From assembly GCF_001653565.1 (NCBI RefSeq), contig NZ_LYPB01000092.1, forward strand, positions 220,140 through 284,139: DNA of 64,000 nt. Reading direction: 5' to 3'. This DNA comes from Paenibacillus oryzisoli. Lineage in GTDB: Bacteria > Bacillota > Bacilli > Paenibacillales > NBRC-103111. Positions within the stretch are counted from its first letter, which is position 1. Every line of letters begins with the position of its first letter. The notes under the pieces are model-generated. The model worked only from the letters and a program-made list of their open reading frames with translations. It searched no databases and was not told the DNA's origin. Positions 26,359 to 35,463 of this stretch are shown here, piece by piece. The position numbers and the translations under genes are program-made.

Positions 26359-27387
26359 TCATTTGCCATACCATCGCCCTAGGACCAATTCCATATGCTT
26401 CGATAGATGCTCCATTAAGCCTATGACTCTGCCATATTCCATGCGAGTAGGTCCCAAAATACCAATCGTTCCAAGCGGTGTACCGCCAATGGAATAGGAA
26501 GCTGTAATTAAACTGCAATTCGATATCGCTTCAATGCTATTCTCAGCACCAATTTTAATCTCAATGCCTTCATTTGACGGGGTAAATAACTTGATAAGGG
26601 TTGGTGCTTCTTCTAACAGGTCAAAAATGCTCTTCACTTTCTCCACATCCTTGAATTCAGGTTGTGTGAGCATATTCGTCATCCCACTAAGGAAAACACG
26701 GTCCTTCTCATCACTTTGAAGCACGCTCTCCACCAAACCGAGAAGCTCTTGATAGCCAGTGACATATTTGCTTAACTCATTAGAAATCTCATTGTAAAGC
26801 TTCGATTTAAACTGAACCAGTGGCACATTCTTAAGCCTAGTGTTCAGTATGTTAACGACCTTCTCGATTTCCGACATCGGCATTCCTTCGGGTATCGTTA
26901 CTGTCTTATTTTCAACATGACCCGTATTCATCACTAGAATCGCAACAGCTGTTGTATCCGAGATCGGAATGATTTGGATATGCTTCAATGTCGTACTAAA
27001 AACCTCAGGACCGAGCACGATAGAGGTGTAATTCGTAAGGCTGGAAAGCATGCCAGCAACGTGCTGAATAACACCTTCCATCTCTTGAATACGTTCTGCG
27101 AATGCCCCTTTCATCGAGTCCAAATCATGACTATGCAAGGAACCGTGCTGGAGCAAATGATCGACATAATAGCGATAACCTTTGTGTGAAGGAATACGAC
27201 CTGCGGACGTATGGGGCTGCTCTAGATAACCCATTTCTTCGAGATCAGACATTTCGTTCCGTATGGTTGCTGGGCTAAACCCAACATTCCCACGCTTCGA
27301 AATACTTCGCGAACCAATTGGCTCCGCTGAACGAACGTAATCATCAATGATTGCACTTAAAATCATGCGTTGGCGCTCTGTCAACAT
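26359..27387 (-). CDS. hrcA: Heat-inducible transcription repressor HrcA
   Basis: Represses class I heat-shock operons by binding CIRCE. 342 residues; N-terminal winged helix (LTERQRMILSAIIDDYVRSAEPIGSR, then NVGFSPATIRNEMSDLEEMGYLEQPHTSAGRIP), a GAF-like middle and the IGPTRMEYGRVIGLM-like end (ILGPTRMEYGRV). GGAGGAGGGG lies before the ATG. First gene of the heat-shock operon and under its own CIRCE at 27429-27455. Confidence 0.97.
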   Translation of the reverse strand: MLTERQRMILSAIIDDYVRSAEPIGSRSISKRGNVGFSPATIRNEMSDLEEMGYLEQPHTSAGRIPSHKGYRYYVDHLLQHGSLHSHDLDSMKGAFAERIQEMEGVIQHVAGMLSSLTNYTSIVLGPEVFSTTLKHIQIIPISDTTAVAILVMNTGHVENKTVTIPEGMPMSEIEKVVNILNTRLKNVPLVQFKSKLYNEISNELSKYVTGYQELLGLVESVLQSDEKDRVFLSGMTNMLTQPEFKDVEKVKSIFDLLEEAPTLIKLFTPSNEGIEIKIGAENSIEAISNCSLITASYSIGGTPLGTIGILGPTRMEYGRVIGLMEHLSKHMELVLGRWYGK

Positions 27388-27428
27388 GAGTACCCCTCCT
27401 CCTCACTTCTCACTATTTGCCACCTTCG

Positions 27429-27455
27429 TTAGCACTCGTATTTAGTGAGTGCTAA
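27429..27455 (-). promoter_or_regulatory. CIRCE operator (perfect)
   Basis: TTAGCACTC, nine bases, GAGTGCTAA: exactly the consensus inverted repeat bound by HrcA. It lies 42 bp upstream of the hrcA start, where it would also sit in the 5' untranslated region and control hrcA, the chaperonin, grpE, dnaK and dnaJ together. Confidence 0.97.
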
Positions 27456-27464
27456 ATCCTAATA

Positions 27465-27491
27465 CAAAAATAACAGACCCTAAGGTCTGTT
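27465..27491 (-). terminator. Terminator between the acetyltransferase and hrcA
   Basis: On the minus strand AACAGACC, a four-base loop and GGTCTGTT are followed by ATTTTTG. The TTGACA hexamer just upstream (27491-27496) overlaps it and may be the -35 of the hrcA promoter, though I see no good -10. Confidence 0.65.
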
Positions 27492-27497
27492 GTCAAG

Positions 27498-27971
27498 TCA
27501 ATCCAAACGTTTAAGTACGGCGATTTCGTCGCAACAATACTGTTTTTTGCAATGCATGCAGTCTCTCCAAACCTTCTCTGGGAAAATCTCCTTCGGAACG
27601 AGTGTAAACCCGTTTTTTTGGAAGAAAGCCACTTCATAAGTAAGTGCCATAACTTTAATGATTCCTTGGCTTCTAGCCTCTTCAACTAAGAAATTAACCA
27701 GCTTGCCACCAATCCCTTGACCCTTGTAACCAGGCGTCATTCCAAGTGAGCGAATCTCAACAAGATCTGGCCCCAGCCTTGTCAATGAACCGCAGCCTAT
27801 TAACAAGCCATCCAATTCGGCGACAACAAACGTATCAATCTGATCTTGGAGCATTTCCCTGCTCCGCGGCAGCATGATGCCTTGCTTGGCATACCCTTGT
27901 ATAATTTCATAAAGCTTATCGATATCACCCACCGAAGCTTTTCTTACAGACACCGTAGTTGATGTATTCAT
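27498..27971 (-). CDS. GNAT N-acetyltransferase (short N-acetylglutamate-synthase-like)
   Basis: 157 residues. GNAT core with the acetyl-CoA pyrophosphate loop GYKGQGIGGKLV and the preceding strand VEIRSLGMTP. The C-terminus KVWRDCMHCKKQYCCDEIAV with its cysteines is typical of the small ArgA-like acetyltransferases of Bacillota, so the substrate may be glutamate, but no arginine genes are near and this is not certain. The ATG at 27971 is behind GGTGAGAG. Single gene with its own terminator, between hemW and hrcA. Confidence 0.82.
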   Translation of the reverse strand: MNTSTTVSVRKASVGDIDKLYEIIQGYAKQGIMLPRSREMLQDQIDTFVVAELDGLLIGCGSLTRLGPDLVEIRSLGMTPGYKGQGIGGKLVNFLVEEARSQGIIKVMALTYEVAFFQKNGFTLVPKEIFPEKVWRDCMHCKKQYCCDEIAVLKRLD

Positions 27972-27994
27972 GCTTCTCTCACCCACCAATCACA

Positions 27995-28033
27995 CAAAAA
28001 TGCATAAAAGCCACGCTAGCGCCCTGCGGCTTT
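27995..28033 (-). terminator. Terminator after hemW
   Basis: On the minus strand AAAGCCGC... and ...GTGGCTTTT form a GC-rich hairpin followed, after a short gap, by ATTTTTG. It closes the lepA-hemW unit. Confidence 0.6.
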
Positions 28034-28113
28034 CCGCTGTTTCGCTTGTGGATTCATGAATAAATATACAACGAAACGTATAAATGCACAAGCGTTTTTT
28101 GTGTTCATTCAGT

Positions 28114-29265
28114 TTAGCTTAAGAACGAGGCAAAGACTTCATTTCCTAATAAAATCCCGTGTTTGGATAAACGGTAACCTTCTGGTGTTTGTTCGATCAG
28201 CTTCTTATTGATCCAGCCTTGTAACGTCTCTCCAAAGTGGGATTCAATGGTCTCTCCAAACTGGTCGATGAAATCTTGTTTTCGCACACCTTCTAGTAGT
28301 CGTAATCCGACCATCATGAAGTCTTCCATTGCTTCCTGAGGCGTTACTTCAAATTGTTCCATGATTGGCAGACCGTTTTTGGTTGCATCGATGTAAGGTT
28401 GAATGCCCTTTACGTTGACATGTCTCTGCCCATTCATATACCCATGAGCACCAGCTCCTAAACCGTAATAGGAACGATTACGCCAATACATCGTGTTGTG
28501 CCTGCTTTCTCGTCCAGGTTTAGCGAAGTTACTGATCTCATATTGCTTGTAACCTGCACCCTCCAACCTTTTCATGATGAGCTCATACATATCGACTTCT
28601 TCATCTTCACTGGGAAGCGGCAATTGATTTTTATTAAATAAGGTATGGAATAACGTGTTTTCTTCTACTTTCAAGCTATAAATGGAGTAATGCTGCAAGT
28701 CGAGTGACAGTGCCTCATCTAATGTTGCCTGCATAATATCCACCGTTTGCTTGGGTAACCCGAACATAAGGTCAATGGATAAGTTATCAAAGCCGAGCTT
28801 CTTGGCATTCGCGATGCTTCGATGCACATCATCTGTATTATGAATACGGCCGATTGCCGCAAGGATATCATTGTTAAAGGATTGCACACCGAAGCTAATG
28901 CGGTTCACACCGCCTGCTTTCATCACAGCTAGCTTATCCTCATCCGTTGTTCCAGGATTTGCTTCCATGGAGAATTCCACTTCCTTACTGTCCGCTGGGA
29001 AATACGTCCGCACGATGCGTAAGAAGCGTTCCATTTGATCAGGAAGAAGCACCGTAGGTGTTCCCCCACCAACGAAGATCGTCTCCACCTTCTGTGGTGG
29101 ATGGCTCCGCACGGTAAGCTCCATTTCACGCTCAAGTGCGTCTAAATATTCCATCACAGGTTGGCCCTTTAGCACATAAGAGTTGAAGTCACAATAATGA
29201 CATTTATTCGTACAAAAAGGGATATGGATGTACACCGCTGTAGGCGTTGCATAGTTAACTAACAT
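28114..29265 (-). CDS. hemW: Radical-SAM heme chaperone HemW
   Basis: HemN-like protein that carries and inserts heme; it is not itself the coproporphyrinogen dehydrogenase. The cluster motif is CTNKCHYCDF near residue 18 of the chosen start; the SAM motif GGGTPTVL and the SFGVQSFNNDIL segment follow, then a HemN C-terminal domain. I start at 29265 (LVNYATPTAVYIHIPFCTNK) behind AAAGGA; the frame is open back to the lepA stop but that extension is not family-like. 383 residues. Follows lepA directly, as in B. subtilis. Confidence 0.93.
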   Translation of the reverse strand: MLVNYATPTAVYIHIPFCTNKCHYCDFNSYVLKGQPVMEYLDALEREMELTVRSHPPQKVETIFVGGGTPTVLLPDQMERFLRIVRTYFPADSKEVEFSMEANPGTTDEDKLAVMKAGGVNRISFGVQSFNNDILAAIGRIHNTDDVHRSIANAKKLGFDNLSIDLMFGLPKQTVDIMQATLDEALSLDLQHYSIYSLKVEENTLFHTLFNKNQLPLPSEDEEVDMYELIMKRLEGAGYKQYEISNFAKPGRESRHNTMYWRNRSYYGLGAGAHGYMNGQRHVNVKGIQPYIDATKNGLPIMEQFEVTPQEAMEDFMMVGLRLLEGVRKQDFIDQFGETIESHFGETLQGWINKKLIEQTPEGYRLSKHGILLGNEVFASFLS

Positions 29266-29349
29266 AAGGGTATTCCTTTCTACTTGCTTGCGAATTGGAA
29301 AAAGCCAAGGGACAGCGTACGCTGCCACCCCAGCTTTGAGTTCTAACAT

Positions 29350-31164
29350 CTATTCGTCGATTTTCAAAACCGCCATGAACGCTTCTTGCGGCACTTCTAC
29401 ACTACCGACTTGCTTCATGCGTTTTTTACCTTCTTTTTGCTTGTCTAACAATTTACGCTTACGCGAAATGTCACCACCGTAACACTTCGCAAGTACGTTC
29501 TTACGCATCGCCTTAACCGTCTCACGCGCCACAATCTTCTGTCCGATTGCCGCTTGAATCGGCACTTCAAACATTTGCCGCGGGATAAGTTCCTTGAGCT
29601 TGTCACAAATGATTTTACCACGGTGATACGCCGTATCCCGATGAACGATAAAGGAAAGCGCATCGACTTGTTCCGAATTAAGCAAGATATCCATCTTAAC
29701 AAGATTGGATTTCTTGTAGCCGCTCACTTCATAGTCAAAGGAAGCGTAGCCCTTCGTTCGTGATTTCAGCATATCGAAGAAATCATAAACGATCTCCGAA
29801 AGCGGAATCTCATACGTCAATGTCACACGGTTCGTGTCCAAGTACTCCATGTTCAAATATTCGCCGCGCTTGCCTTGGCATAGCTCCATAATTGTACCTA
29901 CATAATCATTCGGTACGATAACGGAAGCTTTTACATAAGGCTCTTCCACGAAGTCAATACGTTGCGGATCCGGATAGTTCGATGGGTTGTCAATCTCCAT
30001 GACATCACCATTCGTTAACGTAATCCGGTAGATAACACTCGGTGCCGTTGTAATCAACGGAATGTTAAACTCACGTTCAATACGTTCTTGAATGATTTCC
30101 ATATGTAGGAGTCCTAAGAATCCACAACGGAATCCAAACCCTAGCGCTGTGGAGGTTTCAGGCTCAAAACGCAAGGACGCGTCGTTCAATTCCAGCTTTT
30201 GCAGCGCTTCGCGCAAATCGTTGTAATCGGTCGTTTCGATTGGATACAATCCACAGAAGACCATTGGATTAATGCGACGGTAACCTGGCAACGCCTCTGG
30301 TGAAGGGCGATCTGCTTCCGTTACTGTGTCACCGACACGTGTGTCTCCAACATTTTTAATACCAGCAACGATAAAACCAACATCTCCGACCTCTAGAGAA
30401 GGAACTGATGACATTCTTGGCTTGAACGCACCAACTTCAATTACTTCGAAAACCTTATTCGTCGCCATCATTTTAATTTTGGAACCAGCCTTAATTGAAC
30501 CATCGACGACACGCACGTACACGATAACACCTTTGTAGCTATCGTAATGTGAATCGAAAATCAAAGCTTTCAGTGGTGCGTCAGGATTACCTTGTGGAGC
30601 TGGTACCTTCAAACAAATTTGCTCAATAATTTCTTTAATTCCGATCCCTGCTTTAGCTGAAGCATGTACAGCATCGCTTGCGTCAAGCCCAATCACGTCT
30701 TCGATCTCTTGCTTTACTTTATCAGGGTCCGCACTTGGTAAATCAATTTTATTGATAACAGGTAAAATTTCTAAGTTATTTTCCAATGCAAGATATACGT
30801 TTGCTAGTGTTTGAGCTTCAATTCCTTGAGCCGCATCCACAACTAACAATGCACCTTCACAAGCCGCTAGGCTTCGTGAAACCTCATACGTAAAGTCTAC
30901 GTGTCCTGGTGTATCAATCAAGTTAAGGATATAATCCACACCATCGTCAGCGCGGTAACCTAATCGCACCGCTTGAAGTTTAATCGTAATTCCCCGTTCA
31001 CGCTCAAGATCCATCTGGTCGAGAACTTGCTCTTGCATCTCACGTGAAGACAATGCACCTGTATATTCCAGAATACGATCAGCTAGTGTTGATTTACCGT
31101 GATCGATATGAGCGATAATTGAAAAGTTGCGAATTCTTTGTTGTCTTTCTCGAATGTCCGTCAT
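29350..31164 (-). CDS. lepA: Elongation factor 4 (LepA)
   Basis: Ribosome-associated GTPase affecting initiation/back-translocation. 604 residues: [14 protein letters not shown] (G1), DTPGHVDF (G3), [11 protein letters not shown] (G4), then EF-G-like domains and the unique C-terminal domain with [23 protein letters not shown]-like sequence. Order gpr-spoIIP-yqxA-lepA-hemW-hrcA matches B. subtilis except for the acetyltransferase. Confidence 0.98.
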   Translation of the reverse strand: [604 protein letters not shown]

Positions 31165-31237
31165 GCTAAAGACTAACCCCCACTACATGCAAATAATTTT
31201 CATTATAGCAGTTGTGGGAAGTCGGAGCAATGCACAC

Positions 31238-31648
31238 CTAACCTTTGCCTAAAACCGCATCAAACAAAGAAATAAACAATTTAATGCCGTGGTGCGCGGT
31301 TATTTGTAAAAGATCACCTAATTTATTCCCTACACGGTTTAACGAATGGTCTTGAATGGCAACTGGATCTGTATGCTGCTCAGGGGGTTGTTTAGCTTTA
31401 GCTGCCGTGTCTTTAACTGAAGGAGTCGGTGTTGCTTTTGCCAAATTAGACGCAGTCCCTGTCGTTGTTGTAGATGTTACTTTGCCAGGTGCTTTGGTTG
31501 GCGCCGCTTGTACTGTTGCTTTGGAGGAAGGCTGAGGACCTTCTATTCGTTCCATACCGCTGGATGCCAGACTGACGCCGAACAAGATACAGAACAACAG
31601 CAAGAGTCCGAACAAACCAACCTTGATATAAAAGTGCCTCAGCCTCAT
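31238..31648 (-). CDS. yqxA: YqxA-type membrane-anchored protein (DUF3679-like)
   Basis: 136 residues. One N-terminal membrane segment (VGLFGLLLLFCILFGVSLASSG), a Thr/Ala/Pro-rich middle of low complexity and a conserved C-terminus (NRVGNKLGDLLQITAHHGIKL). Position between spoIIP and lepA and the overall plan match YqxA. Function unknown; probably expressed with spoIIP in sporulation. AGGAGGGG precedes the ATG. Confidence 0.75.
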   Translation of the reverse strand: MRLRHFYIKVGLFGLLLLFCILFGVSLASSGMERIEGPQPSSKATVQAAPTKAPGKVTSTTTTGTASNLAKATPTPSVKDTAAKAKQPPEQHTDPVAIQDHSLNRVGNKLGDLLQITAHHGIKLFISLFDAVLGKG

Positions 31649-31676
31649 TTCATTCCCCTCCTTAATTTCAACTCAC

Positions 31677-32912
31677 TTACGAACTTTTAGGTGTGGTTAT
31701 CGGTGCATCTACTTTTTTCGCATTCAAAATCACTTCGGAAATCGCTTCTGCCAGCCAATCTGTCGTTCGGTAGCATTCCTCGAGGGTATTGTAAGGCCCT
31801 CCCACCTCGATCAAAATACTATTTGGCGATATGTTCTGGTTATACAAACCATTGCCTTCGCTAGCTTCTTTCGCATGGATCCCTTTCGAGACCCCAGGGT
31901 GCTTCTCTTCCAACACTTGATGAATTTTTCTTGCAAATTCCTCATTCTTCTTCCAGTTTGGGTTTTTTCCACCGATTATAAAATACACCTGTGCAACATC
32001 CTTGCCTTCGATTGTGGCTGTTGTTTTGCTACGGGCTGCTGAATCGCGATGAATATCGAAGAAATACTGCAAATCCTTATGGGAGGCCATTGCTTCCTGA
32101 AGCGTTTTGGCCGAATATTTGTAGGAGTATGGATATTCAAAACCTTTAACTGTGCTTGGATACACCGTTGAATTATGCACTGCACCGATGCCATCTCTCT
32201 CGAGGTTCTGAGCTAAACGTTGCCCGACGGAGATGATGTTCACTTTATCACTGTAGGCTTTATCTGGATCTGTTACACCTTTAAGCTCTGGTAGGAAGGA
32301 TTCATTACTGTGCGTTTGATAAATAAAAGCAATATTATCGCCAGCTGTCTTGGGTGGTTGTGCAACGGCATTCGGCGATGGGGAAGGCGAGTTAATTGGC
32401 GTTGGCTCCAAGGTCGCTGCCGCAGTTGGCTGTGGATTCTTAGCTTCTGCTTCCAAATCTTTGGATATTGGATTGAGATCGTAGGGGGCACTCGGATTCG
32501 TTTCGCTCCCTCTTACCAATACCGTCGACTTATTTAACTCCATACCAGGCACTTCACTTGCGACTAAGCTCTTTGGATCACTGGGATTAATATCCGTCAT
32601 CATTTGAAAAGCGAAATGAAACACATTGTGTTGGGAGAAAGTGAACTTTTTCTGATCCTTATTTAAATGAGGGACTTCCATACCCAACATATCGATAAAA
32701 AATTGATTCGTGACAGATGCGGCGAGACCTTTCATGGATGAAACAGGCGATGAAGACATTAATCGGCTTTGTAGGACGCCACCCAGACCAATGAGTACGA
32801 ATAGAGCTAAGGTCGAGGTGCTGAGAACAATAAACGTTTTCCCGACGGAACTGGCGCTCTGAAAGGTTTTGCGAACTTGGCTGAAATTCCATGTGGCTGA
32901 TGTCCATTTCAT
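31677..32912 (-). CDS. spoIIP: Stage II sporulation protein P
   Basis: Membrane-anchored amidase and endopeptidase that, with SpoIID and SpoIIM, degrades septal peptidoglycan during engulfment. 411 residues: one membrane segment near residues 27-48, a Pro-rich linker with tandem TPINSPSPSP-like sequence, and the SpoIIP domain with zinc-ligand segments IYQTHSNESFLPE, YFFDIHRDS and SILIEVGGPYNTLEEC. AGGAGG precedes the ATG. Downstream of gpr, upstream of yqxA. Confidence 0.96.
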   Translation of the reverse strand: MKWTSATWNFSQVRKTFQSASSVGKTFIVLSTSTLALFVLIGLGGVLQSRLMSSSPVSSMKGLAASVTNQFFIDMLGMEVPHLNKDQKKFTFSQHNVFHFAFQMMTDINPSDPKSLVASEVPGMELNKSTVLVRGSETNPSAPYDLNPISKDLEAEAKNPQPTAAATLEPTPINSPSPSPNAVAQPPKTAGDNIAFIYQTHSNESFLPELKGVTDPDKAYSDKVNIISVGQRLAQNLERDGIGAVHNSTVYPSTVKGFEYPYSYKYSAKTLQEAMASHKDLQYFFDIHRDSAARSKTTATIEGKDVAQVYFIIGGKNPNWKKNEEFARKIHQVLEEKHPGVSKGIHAKEASEGNGLYNQNISPNSILIEVGGPYNTLEECYRTTDWLAEAISEVILNAKKVDAPITTPKSS

Positions 32913-33046
32913 AGTTACCCATCCTCCTAAACTATCTTAATTCAATCTATGAAACGAGCCCGAACGATAGAACTAGTTTTCGCTAGATTTTTTTAATAGA
33001 AAAGGAGAGGAAACCGAGCTGCCCGATGTGGGAAGATGCGAACGCC

Positions 33047-33083
33047 AAAAAGAACTGCCCCACATTAGTAGGCTCAGTTCTTT
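33047..33083 (-). terminator. Terminator after gpr
   Basis: On the minus strand AAAGAACTG and CAGTTCTTTTT enclose a partly paired interior; the T run follows directly. The 8-bp distance to the gpr stop supports it. Confidence 0.8.
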
Positions 33084-33090
33084 CGTTTCA

Positions 33091-34089
33091 TTAATGGGTA
33101 TAGGCAGCCACGTTATCTACATCTACCGCGTCATGTAAGGCCGCATTTAAGCCACTGGCGATGATATTGGCAATATCCTCAATAAACTGGTCAATTTCCT
33201 TCGGTGTAACGAGCAGATCATGTCCTACGGGGTTTAGTACTTCTTTCACTAGTTGAAGCCGCTCATCTTCGTTGATATTATCCAGAAGTCCAAAGATCTG
33301 CCCCGTATTGCTCGTCTGACCGCTGAAATGCTTCTGCATAAGATCAAAGGCATTATTCACAATAGTCGAGGCATATACGACGGTAGGAACACCAATTGCA
33401 ATAACGGGAATGCCTAGCTGCTCCTTCGTCAAGCCTTTGCGCTTATTGCCGATGCCTGAACCTGGATGGATACCGGTATCCGCGATCTGTATCGTCGTGT
33501 TGACACGATCCAAGGATCTAGAGGCAAGCGCATCTATGGCGATGATGAAATCAGGTTTAGATTTATCCACAATCCCTTGTACAATATCGCTGCTTTCTAT
33601 CCCTGTCGTACCAAGAACACCAGGCGCAACAGCACTCACGGCTCGATAGCCTGGACTCACATCTTCAGGTACCAGTTCAAAGTAATGACGAGTCACCATG
33701 ACATTCTCAACGACGAGAGGTCCCAACGCATCGGGTGTCACATTCCCATTGCCCAGCCCGATGATCAGAGCTTTCGCATTTTTCGGAATTCCAACTTGCC
33801 TTAGAAACTGCTCAAACTCCTGAGCTAGCTTCGTGGCAACACGATCTTGAAGCTGACTGTCCTTCTCCCGCAATGCAGGTACTTCAATTGTTATATAATG
33901 ACCCAGCAGCTTACCAAGCGCTTTGGAGCCTTCTTCATTCAAGACATTTATTTTGGTTACGCGAATCCCGTTTTCCCGTGTGAACTCCTGTTCAATACCA
34001 GGAATCGGCTGCCCCTGATTGGCTGCATGGGCCATATCCCTTGCATCAAGTGCAAGATCGGTCTGTGTGTTAAACATGCCTAAATCCAT
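33091..34089 (-). CDS. gpr: GPR endopeptidase (germination protease)
   Basis: Aspartic-like protease (family A25) that degrades small acid-soluble spore proteins at germination. 332 residues from an ATG at 34089 behind AAAGGGGA; an in-frame extension of 40 codons has no equivalent in the family. The propeptide boundary resembles MFNTQTDLALDA (RTDLAVE in B. subtilis). Conserved GLGNGNVTPDALGP and IAIDALASRSL segments are present. SigF/SigG control is expected, but I do not see a clear promoter. Confidence 0.95.
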   Translation of the reverse strand: MDLGMFNTQTDLALDARDMAHAANQGQPIPGIEQEFTRENGIRVTKINVLNEEGSKALGKLLGHYITIEVPALREKDSQLQDRVATKLAQEFEQFLRQVGIPKNAKALIIGLGNGNVTPDALGPLVVENVMVTRHYFELVPEDVSPGYRAVSAVAPGVLGTTGIESSDIVQGIVDKSKPDFIIAIDALASRSLDRVNTTIQIADTGIHPGSGIGNKRKGLTKEQLGIPVIAIGVPTVVYASTIVNNAFDLMQKHFSGQTSNTGQIFGLLDNINEDERLQLVKEVLNPVGHDLLVTPKEIDQFIEDIANIIASGLNAALHDAVDVDNVAAYTH

Positions 34090-34242
34090 TGGAGGTCCCC
34101 TTTCATACTTGCGCTGTATTGCATATTGTGTGACAGATCCCTCGGCGTTATTCAGAGATGGGAACCCTTGAAAAGGAGTAGATTTGTCTACATCGCGCAC
34201 AACTTCCACAGGGTGCTGGGTGCCAAGTGGTAGCTGTCTACC

Positions 34243-34342
34243 AGCGTGATAGCATGCCGAATCTATGTGATAGCGGTCAAACCTATGAGATAGATGTAAA
34301 ACTTGTGTGAAACCGTTCTAACTTGTGAGATTGCTGTCAACC
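34243..34342. repeat. 20-bp degenerate tandem repeats (four units plus a preceding partial)
   Basis: Units start at 34263, 34283, 34303 and 34323, an exact 20-bp period with consensus CTATGTGATAGCNGTCAAAC (first base C or T). A related copy at 34243-34262 precedes them. The array fills the gap between gpr and the leader of the following gene. No spacers, so it is not a CRISPR. Confidence 0.7.
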
Positions 34343-34437
34343 CGTGAATACAAGGAAATTGTTAATGATTGTTAAAATGGCATGGAAATGTTATGCTCGT
34401 TGCAACTGAAAATACTAGATATTCTCACGCAAAGCAT

Positions 34438-34485
34438 GCGCCGTTTCTACTTCTCACTAGAGTTGTGGAAGCGGCGCTATTTTTA
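34438..34485 (+). terminator. Terminator-like hairpin in the leader of the nuclease-like gene
   Basis: GCGCCG and CGGCGC pair, with a further TTCTAC/GTGGAA arm, followed by TATTTTTATTT. It ends only 21 bp before the next start codon on the same strand, so it could be an attenuator rather than the end of an upstream transcript; no plus-strand gene precedes it. Confidence 0.55.
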
Positions 34486-34505
34486 TTTCGAAGGAGAGTG
34501 TTGGA

Positions 34506-35186
34506 ATGACCTTGAATCAATTTGACTGCGAACACCAACTTTGGCTGAATGCCCATATGGCCAAGAGGAAAGGCGAAGCGCTAAGGAAATTACAAACCGG
34601 ACATGCTTTTGCTGAAAAAGAGTTTCTACGTTCACTATGGTGGATCGCATTTGGGCATTTTCATTATTTACATCCGGAATATGAGATTGTTGACTTCGCG
34701 GATGGCAAAAGATATCTCGATTTCGCATATATTCGTGCGGGTATCCGCATTGCCCTTGAGATCGATCCCTATGGCACTCACTATGATAAATTGGATCGAA
34801 GACAATACTCGAATCAATGGGTACGTCATATGCACCTTGTGAATGACGGTTGGATCATCATCCGAATCAGTTTAGATGACATAAGAGAGCGTCCTCGTCT
34901 ATGGCAAGCGTTGCTCCAGCAGCTAATTGGTCGATTGTTCGGGGAACACGAATCTACTGCAAGTCACTTAAGTGGCCAAGAAAGAGATATTCTGCGGTTA
35001 GCGCTCCGAATGGATCGTCCGATTAAGCTCGCCGATGTGAAAGACGTGTTGTGTTGCGGTTATGATACTGCCAGAAAGTATATTAAACGCTTAGAAGAAA
35101 AGAAATGGCTTCTTCCCGAAGTCAAAGGCGCCGCTAGGATACATACTTGGATAGTCGATACGACTCGCAGGCCGCCATTGTTGTGA
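34506..35186 (+). CDS. DUF559-like PD-(D/E)XK protein with C-terminal winged helix, function unknown
   Basis: 226 residues. The central part (about residues 66-130) reads LDFAYIRAGIRIALEIDPYG then THYDKLDRRQYSNQWVRHMHLV and GWIIIRISLDDI: strand, acidic residue, A(L/I)EID, an H, basic helix, and GWxxIRIS. This is the layout of DUF559/Vsr-type nuclease folds. The last 80 residues (DVKDVLCCGYDTARKYIKRLEEKKWL) look like a winged helix. GAAGGAGAG lies upstream of the ATG. It is a lone plus-strand gene between gpr and rpsT. Catalytic activity is an inference. Confidence 0.65.
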   Translation: MTLNQFDCEHQLWLNAHMAKRKGEALRKLQTGHAFAEKEFLRSLWWIAFGHFHYLHPEYEIVDFADGKRYLDFAYIRAGIRIALEIDPYGTHYDKLDRRQYSNQWVRHMHLVNDGWIIIRISLDDIRERPRLWQALLQQLIGRLFGEHESTASHLSGQERDILRLALRMDRPIKLADVKDVLCCGYDTARKYIKRLEEKKWLLPEVKGAARIHTWIVDTTRRPPLL

Positions 35187-35254
35187 CGGTGTGGGGAACT
35201 TTTTCGGCGCTCCCTGAGGCTTAATCATTATATTCCCGCTCATGACCCCACATC

Positions 35255-35463
35255 ACCCTCTGCACTTGCTCCTGCTTCTGCATTCGCTCCTCCCGCTGCA
35301 CTCACTACTTCTTCTGCACCTACTCCCCCACTGCACTCACTACTTCTTCTGTACTTACTCCCCCACTGCACACACTACTCCTGCACATGCACATGCTACC
35401 CTTACTGCACTCACTCCTACTTCTGCACATGTTCCACTTACTGCAATTGCTCCATTTAGTCCG
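35255..35463. repeat. Pyrimidine-rich minisatellite, about 35-bp period
   Basis: CTGCACTCACTACTTCTTCT recurs at 35296 and 35331, and a diverged copy starts at 35366 (period 35). Shorter CTGCAC-based units extend to both sides. The plus strand is almost free of G. Frames through it give only His/Leu/Pro-rich nonsense. The rest of 35187-35846 shows AT-rich intergenic DNA with no supported gene and the rpsT promoter region. Confidence 0.65.

Noticed and set aside
28114..29349. Longer HemW start at 29349
   Set aside because: The extra 28 residues have no family equivalent, while 29265 has AAAGGA before an ATG that begins the conserved sequence.
34243..34342. CRISPR array
   Set aside because: Units are contiguous 20-mers with no spacers and no cas genes nearby.
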